A stretch of 49,161 bases of DNA from JAAUQA01 sp036351435 (GTDB lineage: Bacteria > Pseudomonadota > Gammaproteobacteria > Competibacterales > Competibacteraceae), in the NCBI GenBank assembly GCA_036351435.1, contig JAZBPA010000161.1, positions 1 to 49,161 on the forward strand, given 5' to 3'. Each line of letters opens with the position of its first letter. The stretch's first letter is position 1. Positions 1 through 8,196 of the stretch are shown here, piece by piece. The position numbers were made by a program, and so were the translations under genes. The notes below the pieces were generated by a model, which was not told where the DNA came from, did no database searches, and saw only the letters and a list, made by a program, of their open reading frames with translations.

Positions 1-1450
1 GCCGGTCCAACAACTCTCCGGCGGCTGGCAACGCAGGGTAGCGCTGGGCCGAGCGCTGGTACAGGAACCGGCAGTGCTGATGCTGGATGAACCGACTAAT
101 CATCTGGATTTAGAGGCGATTGAATGGCTGGAGGAATTTCTGCTCAGCTATCCTGGTGCAGTATTGTTCGTCACTCATGATCGGCGCTTTTTACGCAAAC
201 TCGCTACCCGAATCTGGGAATTGGATCGCGGCAAACTCACTTCATGGCCGGGCGATTACGCCAACTATTTGCGCCGAGTCGAAGAACGTCAGCACGAGGA
301 AGCCAAACACACCAGCGAATTCGATAAAAAACTAGCTCAGGAGGAAGTGTGGATTCGTCAGGGTATTCAGGCCCGCCGGACCCGCAACGAAGGCCGGGTG
401 CGAGCCTTGCAAGCGTTGCGCGAAGAGCGCCAAGCACGCATTGAACGCCAGGGCACCGTCGCGTTGGATATCGCCGGGGATCAATCCGGCAAGATCGTGC
501 TGGAAGCGCGTAATCTCAGCAAGACGTTTGATGATCAACCGGTTATCCGGGATTTCTCTTGTCGTATTTTACGGGGTGATCGGATCGGCTTAATCGGTCC
601 CAACGGCGTCGGAAAAACGACCTTGCTGCAATTATTGCTGGGACAGTTGGACCCGGACAGCGGATCGTTACAGTTGGGTACGAAATTACAAATCGCCTAT
701 TTCGATCAGCACCGTGCGCAACTGGACGATAACCTGTCGGTCATTGCCAACGTGGCCGAGGGTAGCGATACCGTGCAGGTCAACGGTCGCGAACTGCACG
801 TCATCAGCTACCTGAAAAACTTCCTGTTCACTCCGGAGCGGGCGCGTGCTCCGGCCAATACCCTGTCCGGCGGCGAACGCAACCGGCTGTTATTGGCTCG
901 GTTGTTCACCAAACCGGTGAATCTGCTGGTGCTTGATGAACCCACCAACGATTTGGACTTGGAAACGCTGGAAGTATTGGAAGATCTGTTGGCGGAATTT
1001 AACGGCACGCTGTTACTGGTTAGCCACGACCGGGCGTTTCTGGATAATGTGGTCACCCATGTATTTGCATTCGAGGGTAACGGCCAAGTCAAAACCTATG
1101 TCGGCGGTTATGATGATTGGTTGCGACAACGATCCGTACCGGCAAGTGCACCACGTCGAACCGACTCCGCCAAATCAGATAAAGCGAAACATGCGCCTGC
1201 TAAAAACGGCGCCAAACCACGCAAACTGAGTTACAAGGAACAGCGCGAATTGGAGCAACTGCCGGCCCGTATTGAACAGTTGGAAAACGATTTAAACACG
1301 ATGCAGGAGCAAACCGCGCAGCCGGACTTTTATCAACGTGATGCTGAGCAGATCAAGACGACATTGACCCAACTGGAAACCCTGCAGCATGATTTGGAGG
1401 GTGCTTATAGTCGCTGGGAGGCGTTGGAAGCTTTTGGTGGGAACGATTGA
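1..1450 (+). CDS. uup: ABC-F ATPase Uup, C-terminal part (5' end outside window)
   Basis: The gene is open from base 2, so its start lies upstream of the window. The visible part begins at the signature motif (LSGG) of the first ABC domain, followed by its Walker B (LMLDEPTNHLD). The linker and a complete second ABC domain come next: Walker A GPNGVGKTT, signature LSGGERNR, Walker B LLVLDEPTNDLD and an H-loop (LLVSHDRAF). The last roughly 110 residues are a lysine-rich linker and a heptad-like coiled coil (from LSYKEQRELEQLP), as in the Uup DNA-binding C-terminal domain, which separates it from other ABC-F proteins. Uup proteins are soluble ATPases acting on ribosomes or branched DNA, not transporters. 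The assignment to Uup rests on the C-terminal coiled coil and tandem ABC layout. Confidence 0.9.
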   Translation, partial: PVQQLSGGWQRRVALGRALVQEPAVLMLDEPTNHLDLEAIEWLEEFLLSYPGAVLFVTHDRRFLRKLATRIWELDRGKLTSWPGDYANYLRRVEERQHEEAKHTSEFDKKLAQEEVWIRQGIQARRTRNEGRVRALQALREERQARIERQGTVALDIAGDQSGKIVLEARNLSKTFDDQPVIRDFSCRILRGDRIGLIGPNGVGKTTLLQLLLGQLDPDSGSLQLGTKLQIAYFDQHRAQLDDNLSVIANVAEGSDTVQVNGRELHVISYLKNFLFTPERARAPANTLSGGERNRLLLARLFTKPVNLLVLDEPTNDLDLETLEVLEDLLAEFNGTLLLVSHDRAFLDNVVTHVFAFEGNGQVKTYVGGYDDWLRQRSVPASAPRRTDSAKSDKAKHAPAKNGAKPRKLSYKEQRELEQLPARIEQLENDLNTMQEQTAQPDFYQRDAEQIKTTLTQLETLQHDLEGAYSRWEALEAFGGND

Positions 1451-1476
1451 ATGCGCTGTTAGGAGCATTTAAGCGG

Positions 1477-1717
1477 ATGAAACACGTTTTTTGTCCTTCA
1501 GCACGTCGCCCGTGAGGGGCAAGGCGACGAAGATGTAAAATTCCTGGGCGTATACTCGGACGAGAACAAAGCGAACGAGGCAATTCAGCGGTTGGTACAA
1601 CAGCCCGGCTTTCGGGACTACCCTGAAGGATTCTGTATTGACACCTACAAAGTGGACCAAGACTACTGGGAGGAAGGTTTTGTTGCACCTAATCAGCGCG
1701 TAGGGCGCATTCCATAA
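1477..1717 (+). pseudogene. DUF7336-like small protein gene, broken by one extra T
   Basis: An ATG at 1477 follows an AGGAG site (1461-1465) but reads only 12 codons. Skipping one T in the six-T run at 1487-1492 gives an uninterrupted 79-residue protein ending at the TAA at 1715-1717. It would start MKHVFVLQHV and contain DEDVKFLGVYSDENKA, QQPGFRDYPEGF and DYWEEGFV. That order (beta strand, GVYS..KA, PGF.DYP.GF, D..WEEGF) matches my recollection of the DUF7336 family, whose function I do not know. The last ten codons run into a local inverted repeat, so the C-terminus may also be altered. It is either a recently broken gene or a homopolymer sequencing or assembly error. Confidence 0.7.
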
Positions 1718-1722
1718 TGCGC
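1705..1722. repeat. Short perfect inverted repeat at the end of the broken gene
   Basis: GCGCATT (1705-1711) and AATGCGC (1716-1722) pair perfectly around a 4-base loop, overlapping the stop codon of the DUF7336-like frame. A related GCGCAATGCG word follows at about 1745. Such short GC-rich palindromes often mark degraded interspersed repeats. No long T-run follows, so a terminator role is uncertain. Confidence 0.4.
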
Positions 1723-1759
1723 TGAATTGGAATTTTTCATACGGCGCAATGCGTTCCGC

Positions 1760-1969
1760 TTATTGATTAGCGAGCCAGCGGCGAAACCGCCGCCAGGCAT
1801 ACTGCGCTCGACTGTGTACGTAAGGAACCCACCCACTGAGCCCAATACCGCCACTGTTCAACAGCCCCACGACCATCCACGCCAGGGTCGATAAATGGCG
1901 TCGGTCACGCCACGGGGCTTGGCTCAATAAGGTCACGAGCGTATCGTAGAGTGCGGATGAGACGGTCAT
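1760..1969 (-). pseudogene. Transposase N-terminal remnant (truncated insertion sequence)
   Basis: A 69-residue frame with an AAGGAG site before its ATG encodes a segment rich in Trp, His and Arg (SQAPWRDRRHLSTLAW, GWVPYVHSRAQYA, RRFRRWLANQ). This resembles the N-terminal portion of IS4/IS701-like DDE transposases, which normally run to several hundred residues. The catalytic domain is absent and the frame ends right after RRWLANQ, so this is a truncated remnant. No clear terminal inverted repeats or target-site duplications could be delimited. The family name is a judgement from residue pattern. Confidence 0.55.
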
Positions 1970-2143
1970 GCTTGGTCTCCTTTCGGCCGGCGCTATCCGA
2001 TTGGATCACAACCCAAGCGCATCGGCTCATCCCTTGTCTTCATTAAATTATAAATCAATAACCTAGAGAGGTTTGTCAGTCAACCAGGTAAAATCTTGGA
2101 GCTTGGGGATTAGGATGGGAGGCGATGACATTTCTGGCGACAA

Positions 2144-2171
2144 CTCCCCGACCTTACTAATAGTCGGGGAG
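2144..2171. terminator. Hairpin downstream of the enoyl-CoA hydratase gene
   Basis: CTCCCCGAC (2144-2152) and GTCGGGGAG (2163-2171) form a 9-bp stem with a 10-base loop, starting 12 bases past the stop of the minus-strand hydratase gene. The U-tract on the minus strand is poor, so this is a probable rather than certain intrinsic terminator. Confidence 0.45.
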
Positions 2172-2182
2172 GAGAATAACAC

Positions 2183-2968
2183 TCAGCGATTTTTGAAATT
2201 GGGATCGCGTTTTTCTACGAATGCACTCATGCCTTCTTTGCGGTCCTCGGTGGCAAAGGTGGCGTGAAACGCTCGGCTTTCGAAGCGTAAACCTTCCTGT
2301 AAGGTGCTGTTGAATGCCACGTTCACTGATTCTTTGACCAGCAGCACCACAGGCCGCGACTGTTTGGCAATAGTCTCAGCCGTTTTAAGTGCTTCGTCCA
2401 TTAATTCGGCCACCGGCACAATGCGGCTGATCAAGCCGACTCGGTCGGCCTCGTTGACATCCATCATGCGCCCAGTTAGGCACATCTCCATCGCTTTTGA
2501 TTTACCCACCGCCCGTGTCAGTCGTTGCGTTCCGCCAGCACCCGGCATGGTGCCGAGTTTGATTTCGGGTTGGCCGAATTTGGCGTTATCGGCGGCGATG
2601 ATGAAATCGCAGGCCATCGCTACTTCGCAGCCACCGCCCAGACAAAAACCGGCTACTGCCGCAATAACTGGCTTGCGCATAGTGTACAGACTGCGCCAGC
2701 CAAAACCGGGGCCGTGTGGGAAGTCCGCGAGAAACAGCTCGATGTAATCGGCGTCTTTCATATCATTGATGTCGGCCCCTGCCGCAAACGCTTTATCGCT
2801 ACCGGTCAGGACAATGCAGCCGATGGCATCATCAGCTTCGAAAATGTCCAGGGCCTTGCCCAATTCCTGGATCAGCGCATTGGAAAGAGCATTCAACGCC
2901 TTGGGACGATTCAATCGGATCAAACCTACCGGACCGTGGGTTTCGACCAGTATGTTTTCATAGCTCAT
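2183..2968 (-). CDS. Enoyl-CoA hydratase (crotonase family)
   Basis: This 261-residue protein is the usual size for a short-chain enoyl-CoA hydratase, which adds water across trans-2-enoyl-CoA in fatty-acid beta-oxidation. It has the crotonase oxyanion-hole segment KAFAAGADI. The two catalytic glutamates lie in GFCLGGGCEVAMACD and FGQPEIKLGTMPGAGGTQRL. The ATG at 2968 is preferred because a GGAGA site lies 11 bases upstream; a GTG at 3004 would add 12 residues with no family similarity. It stands alone between an accessory pocket and oxyR. It could supply 3-hydroxyacyl-CoA for beta-oxidation, together with fadH further along the window. The exact chain-length preference cannot be read from sequence. 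Confidence 0.9.
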   Translation of the reverse strand: MSYENILVETHGPVGLIRLNRPKALNALSNALIQELGKALDIFEADDAIGCIVLTGSDKAFAAGADINDMKDADYIELFLADFPHGPGFGWRSLYTMRKPVIAAVAGFCLGGGCEVAMACDFIIAADNAKFGQPEIKLGTMPGAGGTQRLTRAVGKSKAMEMCLTGRMMDVNEADRVGLISRIVPVAELMDEALKTAETIAKQSRPVVLLVKESVNVAFNSTLQEGLRFESRAFHATFATEDRKEGMSAFVEKRDPNFKNR

Positions 2969-3128
2969 GGTTTTGCAGTCTCCGTCATTACTGTGTGCCT
3001 GCACCCGATAGGTGAAGCGTTTGTTGATTATTGTTCACTAGAATAGTAATGGATTTTGCCCGCATGCCGATACACGTTACAGTAAAATCCAACGGCTTTT
3101 CGATATCGACGGTTTCCGAAACCTCCCC

Positions 3129-4058
3129 TCATTCGATGATCTGAACGCCTTCCCCCAACGGACAAGCGCGAATTGCCTCAGCAAGCGCCTGTATCGCCTT
3201 GGGGCGAGGGAAACTACGCCGCCAAGCCAACGCTACCACCCGCCGGGGTATCGGTTCGGCAAAGGGACGAACACTGACTAGTTCGTGAGGATAGCCGTAG
3301 CGGTTAATCGAGGTTTGCGGTAACACCGTGACTCCTATACCCGAAGCAACCATCAGCCGCATGGTTTCCAGTGAACTGCCTTCCAAAGTTTTTTGCATGC
3401 TGGGAGTGGAGCTGTTGATCTGGGTGCATTCCGGACATACTTGCAAGACTTGGTCGCGAAAACAATGCCCGGCACCCAGCAGCAGTAATTCCTCATCAGC
3501 TAATTGCGATGCGGTTAGACTGGTTTCTTTTTCCAGCGCATGGCCGTTGGGTAACAGCACAACGAAAGGTTCTTCATAGAGCGGCTCGACCAACACGCCG
3601 GGTCTAGCAAAAGGCAGCGACAGAATAACCACATCCAAATCACCCTGCTTTAGCCGCTCACTGAGCACTGCAGTATAGCTCTCTTCGATTTGCAGCGGCA
3701 TATGCGGCGTTTGACGATGCAACACAGGAATCAGCTGCGGTAACAGGTAAGGACCGATGGTATAGATCACCCCCAAGCGCAGCGCACCGGTTAATTCGTC
3801 TTGGCCCTGTGCGGCGATACGGCTGATGGATGCAACCTCTTCCAACACGCGCCTCGCTTGATCCACTATTTGTTGGCCAAGCGGCGTCACCGCCACGTCT
3901 CTGGTGCCGCGTTCGAATAGCATGACACCTAATTGATCCTCAAGTTTACGCACGCCCACACTCAAGGTGGGCTGACTGACAAAGCACCTTTCAGCAGCCC
4001 TGCCGAAATGGCGTTCTCGGGCAACGGCGACGATATAACGAAGTTCAGTTAAGGTCAT
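3129..4058 (-). CDS. oxyR: OxyR, peroxide-sensing LysR-family regulator
   Basis: The 309-residue protein has an N-terminal LysR winged helix-turn-helix (residues 1-60, including AAERCFVSQPTLSVGVRKLE) and a substrate-binding-type sensor domain. Cysteines at 199 (GAGHCFRDQ) and 208 (LQVCPE) coincide exactly with the disulfide-forming Cys199 and Cys208 of E. coli OxyR, so peroxide sensing by disulfide formation is expected. Oxidised OxyR activates antioxidant genes and often represses itself. The gene is divergent from the isocitrate dehydrogenase gene, and an imperfect 25-bp palindrome lies 20-44 bases upstream of its ATG. No catalase or peroxiredoxin gene adjoins it. Confidence 0.93.
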   Translation of the reverse strand: MTLTELRYIVAVARERHFGRAAERCFVSQPTLSVGVRKLEDQLGVMLFERGTRDVAVTPLGQQIVDQARRVLEEVASISRIAAQGQDELTGALRLGVIYTIGPYLLPQLIPVLHRQTPHMPLQIEESYTAVLSERLKQGDLDVVILSLPFARPGVLVEPLYEEPFVVLLPNGHALEKETSLTASQLADEELLLLGAGHCFRDQVLQVCPECTQINSSTPSMQKTLEGSSLETMRLMVASGIGVTVLPQTSINRYGYPHELVSVRPFAEPIPRRVVALAWRRSFPRPKAIQALAEAIRACPLGEGVQIIE

Positions 4059-4077
4059 GCAATGAAGTCCACTTAGG

Positions 4078-4102
4078 TAGACAGCAATACTATTGTCGTG
4101 TA
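4078..4102. promoter_or_regulatory. Imperfect palindrome in the oxyR-icd intergenic region
   Basis: A 25-base dyad centred on base 4090 has a perfect core (CAATA-C-TATTG) and symmetric flanks, 18 of 25 positions in total including TGT/ACA-like edges. Its position just upstream of oxyR, in the divergent region, suits LysR-type autoregulation. It does not match the four-ATAG OxyR consensus exactly, so binding by OxyR is inferred. Confidence 0.35.
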
Positions 4103-4241
4103 TTTAAAGAGTGTCGTGATAACTGCGGTGTTAACCTGCTACCGTTTGGTGCGGACAGTATTAAGCGTTCCGCAGCTGCTCACCAGTTTACCCCACTCAC
4201 CCTGTAGCACCCTTTCCAGTCAACGAGTTAAGGAGACTTTC

Positions 4242-6014
4242 ATGGCTTATCAGCATATCTCCCTGCCTACTAGTGGAGAAAAAGTAACCATTGTCGACGG
4301 CAAACCGCGCGTGCCCGAACAGCCGATCATCGGCTATGTGGAGGGCGATGGCATCGGCCCAGACATTACCAAGGCCTGCTTGCGCGTTTGGGATGCGGCT
4401 GTAGAACAAGCCTATGGCGATAAACGCAAAATCCATTGGTGCGAATTGTTTCTGGGTGAAAAAGCCGCCGAAATTTACGACGGCAATTATTTTCCTGATG
4501 AAACGCTGGAAGCGCTCAAGGACTTGGTGATTTCTATCAAAGGCCCTTTGACCACCCCAGTCGGGGGTGGTTTTCGCTCCTTGAATGTGGCGCTGCGCCA
4601 GGAGTTGGATCTTTACGCTTGCGTGCGTCCGGTACGCTACTATGCTGGCGTGCCTTCGCCGATGCTGCATCCAGAAAAAGTACATGTGACGATTTTCCGC
4701 GAGAATACCGAAGATGTCTATGCCGGAATCGAATATGTCAGCGGTTCCGAGGAAAACAAAAAGCTAGCCCGCTTCCTGCGTGAAGAAATGGGCGCCGATT
4801 TCTTTGAAGATGCCGGGCTTGGGATCAAACCGATCAGCGCCTTCGGCACTAAACGCTTAGTGCGCAAAGCTATCGAATACGCCATTGATCAAGGCCATGA
4901 GAGCGTGACCTTGGTGCATAAAGGCAACATCATGAAGTTTACCGAGGGTTCTTTCCGTAATTGGGGCTACGAAGTCGCCCGTGACGAATTCGCCGAGCAA
5001 ACCATCACTGAAAGCCAACTCTATGGCGTCTATAAAGGGATTCAGCCAGAGGGTAAGATCGTCATCAAGGACCGCATCGCCGACATCATGTTTCAGTTGA
5101 TGCAGTTACGCCCGGACGAGTTTGATGTGGTTGCCACGCCCAACTTGAATGGCGATTATCTGTCCGACGCAGTAGCTGCCGAAGTCGGCGGTGTAGGTAT
5201 TGCACCCGGTGCGAATATCAGCGACCACGTCGCCGTGTTCGAGGCCACCCACGGGACAGCACCTAAATATGCGAATCTGGATAAGGTCAACCCGAGTTCT
5301 CTGCTGCTCTCCGGCGTAATGATGCTGGAATACATGGGCTGGCAAGAAGCCGCTGATCTGATCAATGCGGCCTATCCCAAAGTCATCGCTGACAAGACCG
5401 TTACCTATGACTTTGCCCGCCAGATGGCTGGGGCTCAGGAAATGTCTACCAGTGGTTTCGCGGATTGCCTGATCAATAAAATCAAATCCAGCAGCACACA
5501 TTTGGTTGAAGAAGAAGCACGCCGCCGCCAGGCTTTAGAGCAAGAGCGTAAGGAGCGCGAAGCGCAACGCGTCGCCAACCCGATTGAAGCCATGGAGATT
5601 ACCGGCCGCATTCCACAAACAGTGGGTGCTGTGATGCATCCCGTCATGGTGGTTAAAGGCACGGAAACCGTCAGTGTCGCCATGCAATCCATGCGCGAGC
5701 AAAACCGTCACGCTGTGCTGATCGAGCCGGATGCCGATCATGAGGGGTGGGGCATCATGACTCAACGGGATGTCATCAAAAAAATCATCGGGGCTAACCG
5801 CTCGCCGGCGCGGGTGAAGGTCGGCGAAATCGCCAGTCGCCCAATTCATACGGTGCATCTGGATACCTCGCTGCATGAAGCAGCGGCTACCATGGTTGCA
5901 GCGAATATCCGCAGGGTCATCGTGGAAAAAGATCGCAGCCCTATCGGTATTGTTTCCGACACGGATTTGTTCCGCGCTGTCGAGGAATTCGGTTGGGAAC
6001 CTGAAGCAATCTAG
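4242..6014 (+). CDS. icd: NADP-type isocitrate dehydrogenase fused to a C-terminal CBS pair
   Basis: The 590-residue product begins as a normal isocitrate dehydrogenase, which converts isocitrate to 2-oxoglutarate in the TCA cycle. The phosphorylatable Ser is residue 113 in FRSLNVALRQ, the same number as in E. coli. THGTAPKYA carries the Lys-Tyr pair (342-343) that favours NADP. The core ends near residue 420. A charged helix-like linker (EEEARRRQALEQERKERE) follows, then two CBS motifs (about 463-515 and 526-580, with VMHPVMVVKG and IVSDTDLF). Typical proteobacterial Icd is about 416 residues, so the tail is extra. The ATG at 4242 follows AAGGAG; an upstream frame extension lacks family similarity. 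No aceK is present in the window. Confidence 0.93.
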   Translation: MAYQHISLPTSGEKVTIVDGKPRVPEQPIIGYVEGDGIGPDITKACLRVWDAAVEQAYGDKRKIHWCELFLGEKAAEIYDGNYFPDETLEALKDLVISIKGPLTTPVGGGFRSLNVALRQELDLYACVRPVRYYAGVPSPMLHPEKVHVTIFRENTEDVYAGIEYVSGSEENKKLARFLREEMGADFFEDAGLGIKPISAFGTKRLVRKAIEYAIDQGHESVTLVHKGNIMKFTEGSFRNWGYEVARDEFAEQTITESQLYGVYKGIQPEGKIVIKDRIADIMFQLMQLRPDEFDVVATPNLNGDYLSDAVAAEVGGVGIAPGANISDHVAVFEATHGTAPKYANLDKVNPSSLLLSGVMMLEYMGWQEAADLINAAYPKVIADKTVTYDFARQMAGAQEMSTSGFADCLINKIKSSSTHLVEEEARRRQALEQERKEREAQRVANPIEAMEITGRIPQTVGAVMHPVMVVKGTETVSVAMQSMREQNRHAVLIEPDADHEGWGIMTQRDVIKKIIGANRSPARVKVGEIASRPIHTVHLDTSLHEAAATMVAANIRRVIVEKDRSPIGIVSDTDLFRAVEEFGWEPEAI

Positions 6015-6028
6015 GCATAACGCAAGCC

Positions 6029-6062
6029 GAGCTGGATTCCCGTTTATTCGGGAATCCAGCTC
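6029..6062. terminator. Long hairpin between convergent icd and DUF1244 genes
   Basis: A perfect 14-bp stem (6029-6042 with 6049-6062) closes a TTTATT loop, 15 bases after icd and 19 bases before the end of the minus-strand DUF1244 gene. It lacks a strong U-tract on either strand. Its place between convergent genes suggests a two-way terminator or mRNA 3'-end stabiliser. Confidence 0.6.
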
Positions 6063-6080
6063 GTGGTGAGCAGCGCTAAT

Positions 6081-6383
6081 TCAGTGATTTTGTCCTTGAG
6101 TCGTCTCGGCGTAAGCTTTTTGTTGTTCAGGCGTGGCTTCCCGTTGATATTTGTTCTTCCATTCCGCATAAGGCATCCCGTAGACGATTTCTCGAGCTTG
6201 ATCGTAATTTATCGGTTGGCCCTGTTCCTCGGCTGCTGCCTGATACCATTTCGACAGACAATTGCGGCAAAATCCGGCTAAATTCATCAAATCGATATTC
6301 TGCACGTCGGTGCGTTCCCGTAAGTGATCTACTAACCGGCGAAAAGCGGCAGCCTCCAGTTCAATGCGGGTTTGTTCGTTCAC
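6081..6383 (-). CDS. DUF1244 family protein
   Basis: This 100-residue protein matches the DUF1244 family, a small helical fold of unknown function common in alpha- and gammaproteobacteria. The diagnostic block is HLRERTDVQNIDLMNLAGFC, followed by RNCLSKWY with two conserved cysteines. The C-terminal YGMPYAEWKNKYQ is also typical. Translation starts at a GTG (6381-6383) preceded by GAGGAG at good spacing. It is monocistronic, divergent from pgm and convergent with icd. No function should be assumed; the Cys-x-x-Cys pair could bind a metal but that is speculation. Confidence 0.88.
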   Translation of the reverse strand: MNEQTRIELEAAAFRRLVDHLRERTDVQNIDLMNLAGFCRNCLSKWYQAAAEEQGQPINYDQAREIVYGMPYAEWKNKYQREATPEQQKAYAETTQGQNH

Positions 6384-6412
6384 TGTAAACTCTCCTCAGC
6401 TGTGTTGAGAAA

Positions 6413-6435
6413 AACAACCTCGTATAATGGTTGTT
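6413..6435 (+). promoter_or_regulatory. Palindrome enclosing a TATAAT box upstream of pgm
   Basis: AACAACC (6413-6419) and GGTTGTT (6429-6435) form a perfect 7-bp inverted repeat. A consensus -10 hexamer TATAAT (6423-6428) sits between the arms. No convincing -35 lies 17 bases upstream, which suggests an activator-dependent or operator-overlapped promoter for pgm-glk. Which protein binds is unknown. Confidence 0.45.
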
Positions 6436-6537
6436 ATGATTATGTCTCAATTGACCCGGATGGGCTGTCGTTTCCCGGTCGATTGTTGATAATACGCCAT
6501 CTGTTCACTTCTTCGACCGCGTTTTGCAAGGAACTTC

Positions 6538-8169
6538 ATGACTATCAAAACCGTTGCTACCCAGCCGTTCGAGGGTCAAAGGCCCGGCACTTCCGGCCTG
6601 CGCAAAAAAGTGCAGGTTTTCCAGCAATCCCATTACCTGGAGAATTTCGTCCAAGCCATTTTCGATACGCTGGAGGATTACCGGGGTCAGACCTTGGTTG
6701 TGGGTGGTGATGGCCGTTATTACAACCGCGAAGCGCTACAAATCATTTTAAAAATGGCCGCGGCCAATGGCTTTGGAAAAGTGTTGGTCGGGCAAGGCGG
6801 TTTGTTATCGACCCCTGCCGCCTCTTGCGTGATTCGCAAACACAAAGCCTTCGGCGGTTTGGTGCTGTCGGCCAGCCATAATGCGGGTGGCCCGGAAGGC
6901 GATTTCGGGATTAAATACAATATCGGTGCTGGTGGTCCCGCACCAGAGTCAGTGACCGAGGCCGTTTATCAACGCAGTCAAGTGATTGACCGCTATAACA
7001 TCTTAGAAACTTCAGACGTCGATTTAGACCAGTTGGGCGAATTCAGCCTAGGTGAAATGGCGGTACAGGTGATCGATCCGGTCGAGGATTACGCTGCCTT
7101 AATGGAAAGTCTGTTCGACTTCGACCGGTTGCACGAATTGCTGGCCGGTAATTTCACCATGCGCTTCGATGCCATGCACGCCATCACCGGCCCCTATGCG
7201 CGGGCCATTCTGGAAGAGCGCTTGGGTGCGCCTCCCGGCACCGTCATGCGCGGTAATCCCTTGCCGGATTTTGGGGGTGGCCATCCCGATCCTAATCTGG
7301 TACATGCACATGATTTGGTGGAACAGTTGTACGGGGCGAACGCTCCCGATTTCGGCGCTGCTTCGGACGGCGACGGTGATCGTAATATGATATTGGGTAG
7401 GCACTTTTACGTGACCCCCAGTGATAGTTTGGCGGTGCTGGCCGCGAATGCTCATCTGGTACCCGGCTATAGTATGGGACTCAATGGGGTCGCTCGCTCC
7501 ATGCCAACCAGCCAAGCCGTCGATCGGGTGGCCGAAGCGCAAGGTATTGCTTGTTACGAAACCCCCACCGGCTGGAAATTCTTTGGCAACTTAATGGACA
7601 CCAAACGAATCACTTTGTGTGGTGAGGAAAGCTTCGGTACCAGTTCCGACCATGTGCGGGAGAAGGATGGACTGTGGGCGGTACTGTTCTGGTTAAATAT
7701 TCTGGCCCTACGCAATGAGTCGGTAGAGCAGATTTTACAGTCGCATTGGGGGCGCTTCGGTCGTAATTTTTACACCCGTCATGATTATGAGGGCATAGAT
7801 TCGGATCGGGCGCAGGGTTTGATGGAGCACCTGCGTATCACCGTACCTACTCTGAGCGGTCAGCGCTTTGGCAGTTACGAAGTAGCGCAAGGGGATGATT
7901 TTAGCTATACCGATCCGGTAGATCGAAGCGTCAGCAACCAGCAAGGTATTCGGGTGCTGTTCCAGGGCGGTGCGCGGATTGTTTACCGCTTATCCGGAAC
8001 CGGCACCGAGGGCGCCACCCTTCGGGTCTATATCGAACGTCATGAACCCGATTCCCGGTTGCATCAAACCGATCCGCAGGTGGCTCTGAAAGAATTGATC
8101 GCCATCGCCGAGACGCTGGCTGGTATTGAAGAACGTACCGGCCGTAGCAAACCCGACGTTATTACTTAA
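6538..8169 (+). CDS. pgm: Phosphoglucomutase, alpha-D-glucose type
   Basis: The 543-residue enzyme interconverts glucose 1-phosphate and glucose 6-phosphate, linking glycogen to glycolysis. Visible signatures are PGTSGLRKKV near the N-terminus and the phosphoserine loop LSASHNAGGPEGDFGIKYN (catalytic Ser at residue 113). The metal loop is DGDGDRN and the sugar-binding segment is GEESFGTSSDHVREKDG. Its length matches the family. The ATG follows AAGGA. glk starts 27 bases after its stop with its own GGAG, so pgm-glk is probably one operon. With glgP (30223-32385) it provides the route from glucan to glucose 6-phosphate. Confidence 0.95.
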   Translation: MTIKTVATQPFEGQRPGTSGLRKKVQVFQQSHYLENFVQAIFDTLEDYRGQTLVVGGDGRYYNREALQIILKMAAANGFGKVLVGQGGLLSTPAASCVIRKHKAFGGLVLSASHNAGGPEGDFGIKYNIGAGGPAPESVTEAVYQRSQVIDRYNILETSDVDLDQLGEFSLGEMAVQVIDPVEDYAALMESLFDFDRLHELLAGNFTMRFDAMHAITGPYARAILEERLGAPPGTVMRGNPLPDFGGGHPDPNLVHAHDLVEQLYGANAPDFGAASDGDGDRNMILGRHFYVTPSDSLAVLAANAHLVPGYSMGLNGVARSMPTSQAVDRVAEAQGIACYETPTGWKFFGNLMDTKRITLCGEESFGTSSDHVREKDGLWAVLFWLNILALRNESVEQILQSHWGRFGRNFYTRHDYEGIDSDRAQGLMEHLRITVPTLSGQRFGSYEVAQGDDFSYTDPVDRSVSNQQGIRVLFQGGARIVYRLSGTGTEGATLRVYIERHEPDSRLHQTDPQVALKELIAIAETLAGIEERTGRSKPDVIT

Positions 8170-8196
8170 GCGACGGCAAAACGCGGAGTTACTTTC

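Noticed and set aside
4098..4241. Upstream extension of the isocitrate dehydrogenase frame (48 extra residues).
   Set aside because: No family similarity, and a strong AAGGAG site sits right before the ATG at 4242.
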